From Methanomicrobium antiquum (GTDB taxonomy: Archaea; Halobacteriota; Methanomicrobia; Methanomicrobiales; Methanomicrobiaceae), in contig NZ_CP091092.1 in NCBI RefSeq assembly GCF_029633915.1, forward strand, positions 248,001 through 312,000: DNA of 64,000 nt, written 5' to 3'. Both the position numbers and the translations under genes were made by a program. The notes under the pieces are model-generated. The model was not told the DNA's origin and made no database searches. It was given only the letters and a program-made list of their open reading frames with translations. This document shows positions 55,059 through 63,288 of this stretch, one piece after another (positions within the stretch are counted from its first letter, which is position 1; the number at the start of each line of letters is the position of its first letter).

Positions 55059-56459
55059 TTACAGCCCTCCTGTCATAATCAGTGATATTGATGGCAAGAT
55101 GTTTTCTTTTAGACCAGAAAATGTTGTTTTTGGGATTTCATTGCATGTTAATATTCTAATATAATCCTGTGCAAAATCGTAGCTATGATCAGCTGAATAA
55201 TCCTTAATGTTTTGAATCTGTGTTTTATCTTTCAGGCTTTTAGTACTTTTATCGACATCGTAAGTAATCTTTGATAACACATCTTTTGATGAATCTGAAA
55301 CGCTGTAAACCTGATTATAAGTATTCACTGTTATGCTGTCCTGACCAAGACCTTCAGGACTCTCAATTGATATTGTATATTCTCCGGGTCCGAGAAGAGA
55401 TGTATCAATCACAGATTCCCATCTGTTTTTGTTATTGTATGGGAATACTTCTGTTTGAAGAACAATTATTCCCTGGTATGAATCATAATCAACAGCTGAT
55501 GAGCTTACAACAATTTCAAGAATTGCGCCTGATTTAAGATTCGTTTTTCCGTCAATTTTAAGTTGTGTGCCAATTTGAATTTCTTTTGGAATGTTATTAG
55601 TAATTGAAATTTCAGGCTCTTCTGCAAAGAAAGTAAATTTCTGGTACTGCAGATCTCTGTCCTGCAATATTGCATTTTCAAGCTCAGTATAAGTTGAAGG
55701 AATTATTTCTTTGTCTGTATATTCAAAATCTCCGGAGACTGTATATACACAGTATCTGCCTGATGGCATATTGTATGAGTTAAAGGCCGACAATATCTCT
55801 CCGTTGCCCATAATTTCCCCATTGCAGTCTGTAGAAAGGGCTTTGAAATGTGCCTCTTTGTTTTCGTCAGTTTCCTGGTATATCCAGACTCCTGTTTTTG
55901 TGCCTGAAAGTCCTGTACCGGCAAGATAAAGTGGCTGGCCTTTAGCAAAAATACCTCCTGTTGCATCCGGTTCAGGACTCAGTTTGAAATTCTGGCGGAG
56001 ATTTTTGTATCCGCTGTTGCAGAAGTCAGGCGGGACCGGCTCATCTTTGGGCTCCATCCCGGCCGGATAAATATGAATTATCTTTGAATATGCCTTGTCA
56101 GAGTTGCTCTCCTCCCATATTGTCAGATTCCAGTCTCCGGGGATAAAATTTCCCAGAGATATTTTAGTATAATGTGCAAATGTACTGCCGCCACTAGTGC
56201 TACCGCTTCCTGTGCTTACCTTTCCACTTATTTTGCCTCTGTGAGGATATGGAGTGTCAAGGGTAAAATTATAACTTATAAATGATCCTTCCGAGTAGGA
56301 TGATTTATAAAAAATTTCCAGTGTGTCGTTTTGTGATAATTCATCCGGTATGGGGCGCATCAAGGTTATTTTATCATCCGCTGATGCCGGAAAACCACAA
56401 ATCAGCAGACACACTGATATCAAAAGAATGCTTGTTATCCATATTTTTATTCTGTTCAT
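55059..56459 (-). CDS. Surface protein, paralogue 2 (DUF3821-like)
   Basis: 466 aa from ATG 56459 (MNRIKIW), chosen over the longer frame because it begins the signal peptide. The N-terminal beta domain has FISYNFTLDTPYPH and SLGNFIPGDWNLTIWEE; then GGIFAKGQPLYLAGTGLSG, GVWIYQETDENK and SGRYCVYTVSGDFEY repeat the paralogue at 53884. It lacks its terminal anchor unless that is supplied by the partner. First gene of the three-gene surface-protein operon ending at 52511. Confidence 0.78.
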   Translation of the reverse strand: MNRIKIWITSILLISVCLLICGFPASADDKITLMRPIPDELSQNDTLEIFYKSSYSEGSFISYNFTLDTPYPHRGKISGKVSTGSGSTSGGSTFAHYTKISLGNFIPGDWNLTIWEESNSDKAYSKIIHIYPAGMEPKDEPVPPDFCNSGYKNLRQNFKLSPEPDATGGIFAKGQPLYLAGTGLSGTKTGVWIYQETDENKEAHFKALSTDCNGEIMGNGEILSAFNSYNMPSGRYCVYTVSGDFEYTDKEIIPSTYTELENAILQDRDLQYQKFTFFAEEPEISITNNIPKEIQIGTQLKIDGKTNLKSGAILEIVVSSSAVDYDSYQGIIVLQTEVFPYNNKNRWESVIDTSLLGPGEYTISIESPEGLGQDSITVNTYNQVYSVSDSSKDVLSKITYDVDKSTKSLKDKTQIQNIKDYSADHSYDFAQDYIRILTCNEIPKTTFSGLKENILPSISLIMTGGL

Positions 56460-56860
56460 TTTCTCAATCTCTTTTTTATTTTTTTTGCAAAGCATTCTTT
56501 TGAGTCACCTATGTAAGTGATTTCTGTGAGATTGTTCGTCGTGAATATATTTGTCTGTGCAAAATACCTGTTTGCCTGACAGATTGGTAGTCTTTATTTC
56601 AAACAGAAAATTAATTTATGCATATAAATGAATTCTGATTTTGAGTTGATTTATCTTATCCTGTGGTGTTTTTTTGGTTTTTTTCACAGGATTATTTTTC
56701 ATCAGGTGAATTTTCTGTATTTATGGAGAGCTTTCTCACAGAAATCACTTATTATATTATGAGAATATTTTTTAAAAAAAGGAGGTGCAGATAAAGGCGG
56801 GGGAAATTAAAATGATGATTTTAAAAAAAGTCCTGATCTGGAAATATATGAGAGATTGTC

Positions 56861-57078
56861 CATAAAAACGTCCATGATAATTTTTTTCATGCAACAGTTT
56901 CATGTAAGTTACAGAGTAACTTTCATGTAAAGGCCCCATGATGAGCGTTTTTCATCACACAAAAAGTGATGAAAGTTTATCAGGAATTTTGACTTTCATA
57001 GCAAACGTACATGATGAGCTTTTTTCATCACACAAAAAGTGATGATAAGTCTATCAGGGATTTTGACTTTCATAGCAA
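56861..57078 (-). repeat. Modular hairpin repeat, copy 3 (B-A-A)
   Basis: Module B (56861-56931, with TTTCATGTAAGTTAC and GTAACTTTCATGTA arms) is followed by two tandem A modules (56938-57004 and 57010-57078) that differ from each other at only a few positions (CATGATGAGC, CATCACACAAAAAGTGATG, then TTTGACTTTCATAGCAA). The reverse complement of this order matches the 36665 copy, with module A doubled. Confidence 0.8.
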
Positions 57079-57241
57079 ATCTTACAGTCAGGCAATTGAC
57101 CAGAAAGAATCAAAAATAATACTGAATTCAATGTGACATTTCCGGTTTCACAACCGGATTTTTAGAAATTTAAAAAAGACATAATAAAATATAAAATCAT
57201 AAATCACCAGAAAAATATTGCCAATCCAGTAAAACCATCTG

Positions 57242-57343
57242 AAATTAGCACAACCAGATAAAAATTAGCACAACCAGATAAAAATTAGCACAACCAGATA
57301 AAAATTAGCACAACCAGATAAAAATTAGCACAACCAGATAAAA
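57242..57343 (+). repeat. 20-bp tandem repeat, five copies
   Basis: The unit TTAGCACAACCAGATAAAAA occurs five times head to tail without a single difference except at the outer edges. No spacers, so not a CRISPR. Copy number suggests slippage or recombination, and it may vary between strains. Confidence 0.9.
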
Positions 57344-57579
57344 TTAAAGAGGCATGTATGAAAACAACAGTTTTCATGCCAGGTCCTGATGAAAAAGGTG
57401 AATATCATTTCACATGCAAAATATTCTCAATACTTTTTTCTAACTGGTTTAGCAAATTAAAAAAATAACAAAAAGGATTTTTAACCAATAATAAGATTAA
57501 AAAACAAAATGTTTCAATTTTTCTCACAGAATTCTTATATAAAATAAATAAAAACATTAAAACTAACGGAGGAAATATT

Positions 57580-58419
57580 CTGACAATATGTAGATATTCT
57601 CTAATAATTACAGCAATAATTATCGCATTTTTGATGTTTGTTTATCCTGTATGCGCAAATCCGTTTTCATATTCTGTAAACGGGTGGGATGAGGCACCTC
57701 CTGTAAGTGAACCAAAAGCACCTGTTCCTGCTGAATTCCTGGAAATTCCTCCTCTGGCAATTCTGTTTGTTTCACTTGCGCTGATATCCCCTGCATTTTT
57801 ATTGGCGGCTGAAATATTTTTTGCCGGTTTTGGGCTGACAGCTCTTAATTTTCGGAGAATTGATAAAAAGAGTATTCTTAACAACAATTTTCGAAATGAA
57901 ATATATGTCTATATTGTTCAGAATCCTGGAGCGTACTTTACAGAAATCGAAAATGCATTGCAGATAAACAGAGGGACTCTTAACTACCATATCAGAATAC
58001 TTAAACAGGAGCATTTAATTGTATCTTTATTAAAAAATGGCAGGAATTTTTATTTTGAAAATTCCGGTTGCTACACACATTCTGAGATGGTAATAATTGT
58101 CAGTCTTAAAAGCGAAACCAGTTACACAATCTGTGAATATCTTTTAAAGACTCCCGGTGCATCCAGAAATGATATCGCGGAGAAAGTGCAAACAACGTGT
58201 TCTACGGTTTCATGGCACATGGGAAGATTATCTGTTGCAGGAGTGCTTCTTTCAACAAAATGCGGTCGTGTTGCCAGTTACCGTCTTTCACCGTCTGCTG
58301 TAAAAATGATGGATAAATTAACTACTGAAAGTTTCTCTGCATATGCAAACGATATGTATGCCTGCCGGCAGACTGTATGCCAGTATGATTTGGGCAGGGC
58401 TAAAAGCTCTTCAAAATAA
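57580..58419 (+). CDS. Membrane-anchored winged-helix regulator
   Basis: 279 aa if begun at the CTG 57580, seven bases after a perfect ribosome site GGAGG; the same frame has TTG 57631 and ATG 57634 with no ribosome site. With the CTG start the protein has a signal sequence (ICRYSLIITAIIIAFLMFV), a short extracellular part, a membrane helix (PPLAILFVSLALISPAFLLA), then two winged-helix domains: NEIYVYIVQNPGAYFTEIEN ... RGTLNYHIRIL and TICEYLLKTPGASRNDIAEK ... CSTVSWHMGRL. Such two-wHTH membrane proteins occur widely in Methanomicrobiales as transcription regulators. Target genes unknown. Confidence 0.8.
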   Translation: MTICRYSLIITAIIIAFLMFVYPVCANPFSYSVNGWDEAPPVSEPKAPVPAEFLEIPPLAILFVSLALISPAFLLAAEIFFAGFGLTALNFRRIDKKSILNNNFRNEIYVYIVQNPGAYFTEIENALQINRGTLNYHIRILKQEHLIVSLLKNGRNFYFENSGCYTHSEMVIIVSLKSETSYTICEYLLKTPGASRNDIAEKVQTTCSTVSWHMGRLSVAGVLLSTKCGRVASYRLSPSAVKMMDKLTTESFSAYANDMYACRQTVCQYDLGRAKSSSK

Positions 58420-58740
58420 ATTATTTAATAATTTAAGATGGGATAAAGTCTATTATAAAGATGTAAAATGCAAAAACATGATAAAAGGCTGAAATTCAAA
58501 ATTTTTGGAAGGCTTGTTGAAAAACAGTAATCAAAGGATTTTTTATTAAACCCCTGATTAGTTTTTAATATCCCCTACCTCATAAGTGATAATATCCTCT
58601 TTATCTTCCGGCGTTTAATCCGAATTTTCATCTGGAAACAGGGCTGAATGATCGTAAAAAATCGGACAACCCGATGTCAAAGAGAATTGTTTTTATAAGT
58701 CAAACAACATATCTAATAGAGCACTACGGTGATAATAAAG
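58420..58740. other. 320-bp spacer with the tRNA-Val promoter
   Basis: Apart from a TATA-like TTTTATAAG (58691-58699), no gene or clear repeat is seen. Confidence 0.4.
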
Positions 58741-58814
58741 GGGCTTGTGGTCTAGCTGGTTATGACGTCGCCTTGACACGGCGGAGGTCTTGAGTTCAAA
58801 TCTCAACGAGCCCA
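58741..58814 (+). tRNA. tRNA-Val (GAC)
   Basis: 74 bases: acceptor GGGCTTG/CGAGCCC, anticodon stem CGCC/GGCG with loop TTGACAC (anticodon GAC), T-arm TTGAG-TTCAAAT-CTCAA, discriminator A. TATA-like TTTTATAAG about 42 bases upstream. CCA not encoded. Confidence 0.95.
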
Positions 58815-59041
58815 CTATTCTGATTAATTTAATATATTTAAGTAAGTTGTTTGTTTTTTAGTTGCTGATTTTTGCGCAGCCGGATATGTTCTTTATAATC
58901 TGGCCTTTTTTTTCACCTCTCTGCAGAGAAATAACAAAAAAGACTAATGCCTGAATAGTTCTAAAGATATAATGAAGATAAGAGCAGATATATCTGAATA
59001 TAATTTGAATACCGATATTCTGTTCTTAAGTGAGGACTCGT

Positions 59042-60142
59042 ATGAGAATACTTTTAGTAGTATGCGGAGAAGGGCTGGGTCATGCCTCCCGCTCAACCAA
59101 ACTTGCACGTTACCTTGAAAGATTTGGTCATGTATGTCTTTTCGCATCATATGGTAAGGCATATGAGTTCATAAAAAATCAGGGCATATTCAGCGTGACT
59201 GAAACATACAGGGAAGTCATGCTTGAGGGTGACGGAGGTTATTTCAGCCTTTCCAGGACGATGTGGTCATCAAAGGGAATAATGGTCGCTCTTGCAAGAT
59301 CACTTAAACATATCAGAAGTCTGATTGTTGAAAATTCAATTGACCTGGTAATTTCAGATACAATGTATGCCGCAGTTTCTGCCGCAAAAATACAGGGTGT
59401 CTCTTCTCTTTTTATTACAAACCAGAACAAATTTGCGTCTGCAAGTGATCAGAATTCAAAGCACTGGAATATTTTAAGCAGTGTTGTTGAAAAATATCTC
59501 TCACTTCCTGATAATGTTTTAGTACCTGATTTTTCTCCTCCTAATACTGTAAGCGGATACAATCTTGATATAAAGCATGAAGACAGGGACAGATACAAAT
59601 TTATTGGCCCGATAATGGATGTAAACCCGGCAGAGTATAATTTTGTATCAGAAACAATCTTTGCAAGCTTTGGAGGTGAGCCTTTTAAGCTTCCTATGTA
59701 TGAGATGCTAAAAGAAATTGCTGACGAAAGGCCGTTTCAAAAGTTTGAGGTTTTTTCAACAACATCAGGCCTTCCTTCAGAGACAAAAAACTTCAAACCA
59801 CACGGATATGTGCCTGATATATTAAATCACATGGCAAACTCAAGGCTCACTATAATGCACGGCGGTCTTACATCTCTTCATGAATCATTAATCTTCAACA
59901 AACCATGCGTTATGATAATTGATCCATATCATCCGGAACAGTGGAACAACGGGCGTAAAATTGAGGAAATCGGCGCCGGTATCATGATTCCGGGTGACCG
60001 GGTGACAAAAAAACGCTTAAGCGATGCAATAGACGAAGCACTGACATTAAAGCCTCCTAACATGACACCTCTTTTTAAGGAAGAGGATGGAAGGCTCAAT
60101 GCCCTTAAATTAATTGAAGAAATTGGACAAAAAAGGGCCTGA
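59042..60142 (+). CDS. MurG-like glycosyltransferase
   Basis: 366 aa from ATG 59042 (MRILLVVCGEGLGHASRS), with GTGAGG upstream. The N-terminal glycine-rich LVVCGEGLGHASRSTKLA and the C-terminal MHGGLTSLHESLIFNKPCVMII, HPEQWNNGRKIEEIGAG match GT28/UDP-glycosyltransferase folds of the MurG type, with the donor-binding loop in the second half. Product unknown in archaea without peptidoglycan; candidates are glycolipids or S-layer glycans. Cytoplasmic or membrane-associated. Confidence 0.85.
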   Translation: MRILLVVCGEGLGHASRSTKLARYLERFGHVCLFASYGKAYEFIKNQGIFSVTETYREVMLEGDGGYFSLSRTMWSSKGIMVALARSLKHIRSLIVENSIDLVISDTMYAAVSAAKIQGVSSLFITNQNKFASASDQNSKHWNILSSVVEKYLSLPDNVLVPDFSPPNTVSGYNLDIKHEDRDRYKFIGPIMDVNPAEYNFVSETIFASFGGEPFKLPMYEMLKEIADERPFQKFEVFSTTSGLPSETKNFKPHGYVPDILNHMANSRLTIMHGGLTSLHESLIFNKPCVMIIDPYHPEQWNNGRKIEEIGAGIMIPGDRVTKKRLSDAIDEALTLKPPNMTPLFKEEDGRLNALKLIEEIGQKRA

Positions 60143-60238
60143 TAAAGACCTGAAAACCTCCCTAAATATATAACTTTTAATTTTTCTATGGAAGGCTTTT
60201 TGCTTACAATAACAAAAATTGAATTGCAGGTTTTAATT

Positions 60239-60910
60239 ATGCAAAGTACAGCTAAAGTTTTAGGTCTTATTATCGCAGGACTTGTGGTATTTATATTCGC
60301 ATTCATGACAATCGCCGGATTTTTATATCCTGCCGGATTTACTGTTCTTGGAATTGTCCCGGACAGCACTTACAGTTATGATGTCGGAATAAAGGCATCA
60401 TCAGAGATATCAAATCTAACTTTATTTTTACCGATTCCGTCATATAAGGAGGATTCTCTTGTTGGTGTAAGTATTATTGACAAAAACGGGTACGGGCCTG
60501 AGAACCTGAAATATGAATTGTTTGGTGCAAAAGAAAGCATGATGCTTAAAGTTTCAGCGGAAACGCTTGAAAATGCAATTTTTGGCGGAGTTGCGGGGGC
60601 AGGCAGCCTTATTGATACAAGAGAGCCTCTTAAAAATTCAGCGATACTTTCACCTGTAAACAGTATTTCAACGGGAATGGACAGTGCAGTATATGATACT
60701 TACATCTATGCAAAATATGATGCCCGGGAAGATGCCATTGTTGAGATAATAATTTCTGCTAAGGGTGAGAATAAATGGTCTTTTCTGACATCGAAAAGCA
60801 ACAGCTATACAAATACAGTTAAGCTCATGCTGAAGGGTCCGCAGTCAGGCTGGCAGACTGCCGGTGCTGATCTCAAATACAGTATTGGTGATTATACAAT
60901 AACACTGTGA
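60239..60910 (+). CDS. Membrane-anchored surface protein
   Basis: 223 aa from ATG 60239 (MQSTAKVLG); the longer frame lacks a ribosome site. N-terminal membrane helix (LGLIIAGLVVFIFAFMTIAGFLY), then an extracellular beta-rich part (YSYDVGIKASSEISNLTLFLPIPS ... GENKWSFLTSKSNSY). Related to the broken gene at 51630-52481, which has YSCDLYLSTTEPIYNATLLIPLPS and SNEWHVL. Function unknown. Confidence 0.7.
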   Translation: MQSTAKVLGLIIAGLVVFIFAFMTIAGFLYPAGFTVLGIVPDSTYSYDVGIKASSEISNLTLFLPIPSYKEDSLVGVSIIDKNGYGPENLKYELFGAKESMMLKVSAETLENAIFGGVAGAGSLIDTREPLKNSAILSPVNSISTGMDSAVYDTYIYAKYDAREDAIVEIIISAKGENKWSFLTSKSNSYTNTVKLMLKGPQSGWQTAGADLKYSIGDYTITL

Positions 60911-61018
60911 TAAGCTCTAGGAAGGAATCAGATAAAATATTTTTTTAATATAGCTTAAGAATGCAAAAATAACAGTAAATTCAAACAGACGATTATTATT
61001 TTAAAAAGAGGGCTTGAA

Positions 61019-62182
61019 ATGAACAGGGCAAATTTATGTGTTGAGTGCAAAGGAAGAGGTTTTTGCGGTCTTAAAAGGTGCCCTGTTATAAGCCGCTTTT
61101 ATGCCAAAACCAAAACAAAGCCGGTTGACAGCTATATGGGAGAAAGTCCGTCTGTTTTTGTTGGAAGCTATAATTATCCGAATATGTCAGGCGGACCTTT
61201 GATGATAAGTGAAAACGACAATCCTGAAGACTGGATAAAGAGTAATTACTCAATTGATGATATTGTATCTCTTCGGTCAAGGACTATCAGAGGCGCAAAA
61301 ATTCTTTCCAAAAAAGCAGATTCTGTTCAGGAGATTGCATTATCCCAAAAGCCGGTTGATGTTGAGGTATCATTTCAAAAACCTGTAAATTTTTCTCTCC
61401 GGTTTGACGGAACACTTGCACCTGTCGGACTTTCGGGGGACATCAAAAAGATGGATGTTTTGGATAACGCTTTTGTTCCAAGAATTGTTGATAAAATTAC
61501 ATCTGATACAGATCTTTGTGCAACAGAGGGGATGTTTGAGCTTTACAGGGGTGGAATTGACGTTCATCACATACAAAATGTTCTTTCTGCAGGTCTCATA
61601 GGAACTGAAAAGAAAAGAAGATATGTTCCGACAAAATGGGGAATTACAGCAATTGACGACACAATTTCAAACCTTCTTAAAAAAGAGGTTTCAAAGTACC
61701 CTCACATCTCTGATGTTATGGTTTTTTCAGGAATTCTTCATGCAAACCAGATTATATGTATGATGATTCCCGGAAGCTACAAATACGAGATGATTGAGAT
61801 GTGGGAGAAGAACAGTCTCTGGTCAGGAGATTGTGATGTAATTGTTGCAGATGGTGAGAGTGAGAAGAGAAAATCCAAGTATTCACCAATATCCGGTGCA
61901 TACTACTCCGCAAGGCTTGGAGTTTTGGAGTACCTGCATGGAATCCGCCGTTCAGCCAGGATAATTCTTGTAAGAAGAGTGACCAAAGATTACTGGGCGC
62001 CTTTAGGTACATGGGTGATAAGAGAGGCAACCCGTCTTGCAATGAAAAATCCGCATGTTAAATTTGAAAATGCAGACGAGGCCTGTGCATATGTTACAAA
62101 ACTTCTTGGAAGTGACAACTGGCTCTCGCACGGAGCTCTTCTAAACGAAATAAAGACACAAAAAACCATTTTCGACTTTTAA
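61019..62182 (+). CDS. nreA: NreA-type DNA repair protein
   Basis: 387 aa. N-terminal zinc-finger CVECKGRGFCGLKRCP, then the conserved VGSYNYPNMSGGPLM and IRGAKIL; the C-terminal region has GAYYSARLGVLEYL and RLAMKNPHVKFENADEA. Archaeal Nre proteins bind PCNA through a C-terminal PIP motif, and the last residues here are QKTIFDF, which fits it. Involved in DNA damage tolerance in haloarchaea. ATG with AGAGGG upstream. Confidence 0.9.
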   Translation: MNRANLCVECKGRGFCGLKRCPVISRFYAKTKTKPVDSYMGESPSVFVGSYNYPNMSGGPLMISENDNPEDWIKSNYSIDDIVSLRSRTIRGAKILSKKADSVQEIALSQKPVDVEVSFQKPVNFSLRFDGTLAPVGLSGDIKKMDVLDNAFVPRIVDKITSDTDLCATEGMFELYRGGIDVHHIQNVLSAGLIGTEKKRRYVPTKWGITAIDDTISNLLKKEVSKYPHISDVMVFSGILHANQIICMMIPGSYKYEMIEMWEKNSLWSGDCDVIVADGESEKRKSKYSPISGAYYSARLGVLEYLHGIRRSARIILVRRVTKDYWAPLGTWVIREATRLAMKNPHVKFENADEACAYVTKLLGSDNWLSHGALLNEIKTQKTIFDF

Positions 62183-62264
62183 TAATCTTTGATAATGATA
62201 ATTTCCACTATATAAATTTCGACTGTAAATAAAAAATTCCAACTCTAATATTAAAAAAATTGAT

Positions 62265-62333
62265 TTTACATGAAAGTTACTTCGTAACTTACATGAAACC
62301 GTGCATGAAATATAATTTCATGGACGTTTTTTT
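62265..62333 (+). repeat. Modular hairpin repeat, copy 4 (B only)
   Basis: Module B alone: CATGAAAGTTAC-TTC-GTAACTTACATG, a near-perfect stem with 3-base loop, and CATGAAATATAATTTCATG, a second stem. Lies between two convergent genes, so it could serve as a bidirectional terminator. Confidence 0.8.
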
Positions 62334-62346
62334 GTAAGCTTCTTCT

Positions 62347-63183
62347 TCAGCTTCTTCTAATAAAAAAAGCTGTTCCAAGTGCGGCAAAAAGAGCTGTAAC
62401 AAAACCAAAACCCGGTGTGGCCTCTGTTGCAGACGGTGATGGCTGTTTTGTCTCTTCAGCTGTCGGCAACACACCTGGTGAGATGTGGATTTCATAGACA
62501 GAAACTGCCTGAGGACCTGTCATTTTTCCAAAAGAGCCTGTTGATTTGCAGATGTCTGACGGAGATTCACCTTTTATAAATTTAACAGAGATGTCAAAGT
62601 CTTTTGGATTTTGTGTAGTGTATTCATAAGATTCTCCCGGAAGAAGGCCAGAATTTGTCAGTGTTTCTCCTGACCTGATAACAGTTACATCTGCCGAACT
62701 TGCAGTGCATACCGTTCCGAGACATTCTGCACAGTTTGGAACCGGGCTTGTTTTAAGGATATAATCCCCTGCAAGCGGTTTGAATACTTCTCTTTCAGGA
62801 TCGCCTGTTAAATCTGTAACTTTTGCTTTTCCTGATAGTTCTGTAATCTTTGCAATGCCAAGATATGTTCCTCCGCTACCACCAAGGATAATGAATCTTA
62901 CAGGATCTCCGACACTGAATGTATCAAAAGCGGAGATGTCAGGAACAACGCCTGTAACATTGCCTGCATCAGACGCTATCCACTCGGAAAGAGGAGTTGA
63001 GCCCGAATAAGATGTTGCAAACTGATACTCTGAATAAACAGTGATTGTTTTTTCTGAAACGTTAATATCAGAGATCTTTCCCATACCATTAGCCTCTAAT
63101 ATTACTGCGCCTGCCGGCGAAAAAATAAATAAAAGAGCTGTAAAAAAAATTGCCGCCGGAAATAAATTATTTCTCATGTCCAT
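62347..63183 (-). CDS. PGF-CTERM surface protein
   Basis: 278 aa. Signal peptide (LFPAAIFFTALLFIFSPAGA), an extracellular beta-rich middle (ITVYSEYQFATSYSGS, DPVRFIILGGSGGTYLG), then a low-complexity threonine/proline linker (TKQPSPSATEAT) and the terminal PGFGFVTALFAALGTAFFIRR, which is a PGF-CTERM sorting signal removed by an archaeosortase. Surface protein of unknown role. ATG 63183 or 63177. Confidence 0.85.
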   Translation of the reverse strand: MDMRNNLFPAAIFFTALLFIFSPAGAVILEANGMGKISDINVSEKTITVYSEYQFATSYSGSTPLSEWIASDAGNVTGVVPDISAFDTFSVGDPVRFIILGGSGGTYLGIAKITELSGKAKVTDLTGDPEREVFKPLAGDYILKTSPVPNCAECLGTVCTASSADVTVIRSGETLTNSGLLPGESYEYTTQNPKDFDISVKFIKGESPSDICKSTGSFGKMTGPQAVSVYEIHISPGVLPTAEETKQPSPSATEATPGFGFVTALFAALGTAFFIRRS

Positions 63184-63235
63184 GGATATTACTCCTGAAT
63201 AGAAAGAAGATGATGATTGTATATAAAAGCGCTTA

Positions 63236-63288
63236 TTTGCTATAAAAGTTGAGATTCCTGATAAACTTATCAGGTTTTTTGTTATCAG
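63236..63288 (+). repeat. Modular hairpin repeat, copy 5 (partial A)
   Basis: Partial A module: TTTGCTATAAAAGTTGAGAT followed by CCTGATAA-AC-TTATCAGG, a perfect 8-bp stem at 63257-63274 and a T6 run. Between the surface-protein promoter and the end of the ligase gene. Confidence 0.7.

Larger units (their letters stand above)
56460..57579. other. 1.1-kb spacer with two repeat types
   Basis: No gene is supported in this divergent region. It contains the promoter of the surface operon, the largest hairpin-repeat copy (56861-57078), a five-fold 20-bp tandem repeat (57242-57343) and, at the right end, the ribosome site of the regulator gene at 57580. Confidence 0.6.

Noticed and set aside
57242-57343. 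CRISPR-like array
   Set aside because: The five units abut with no spacers, and no cas genes are in the window.
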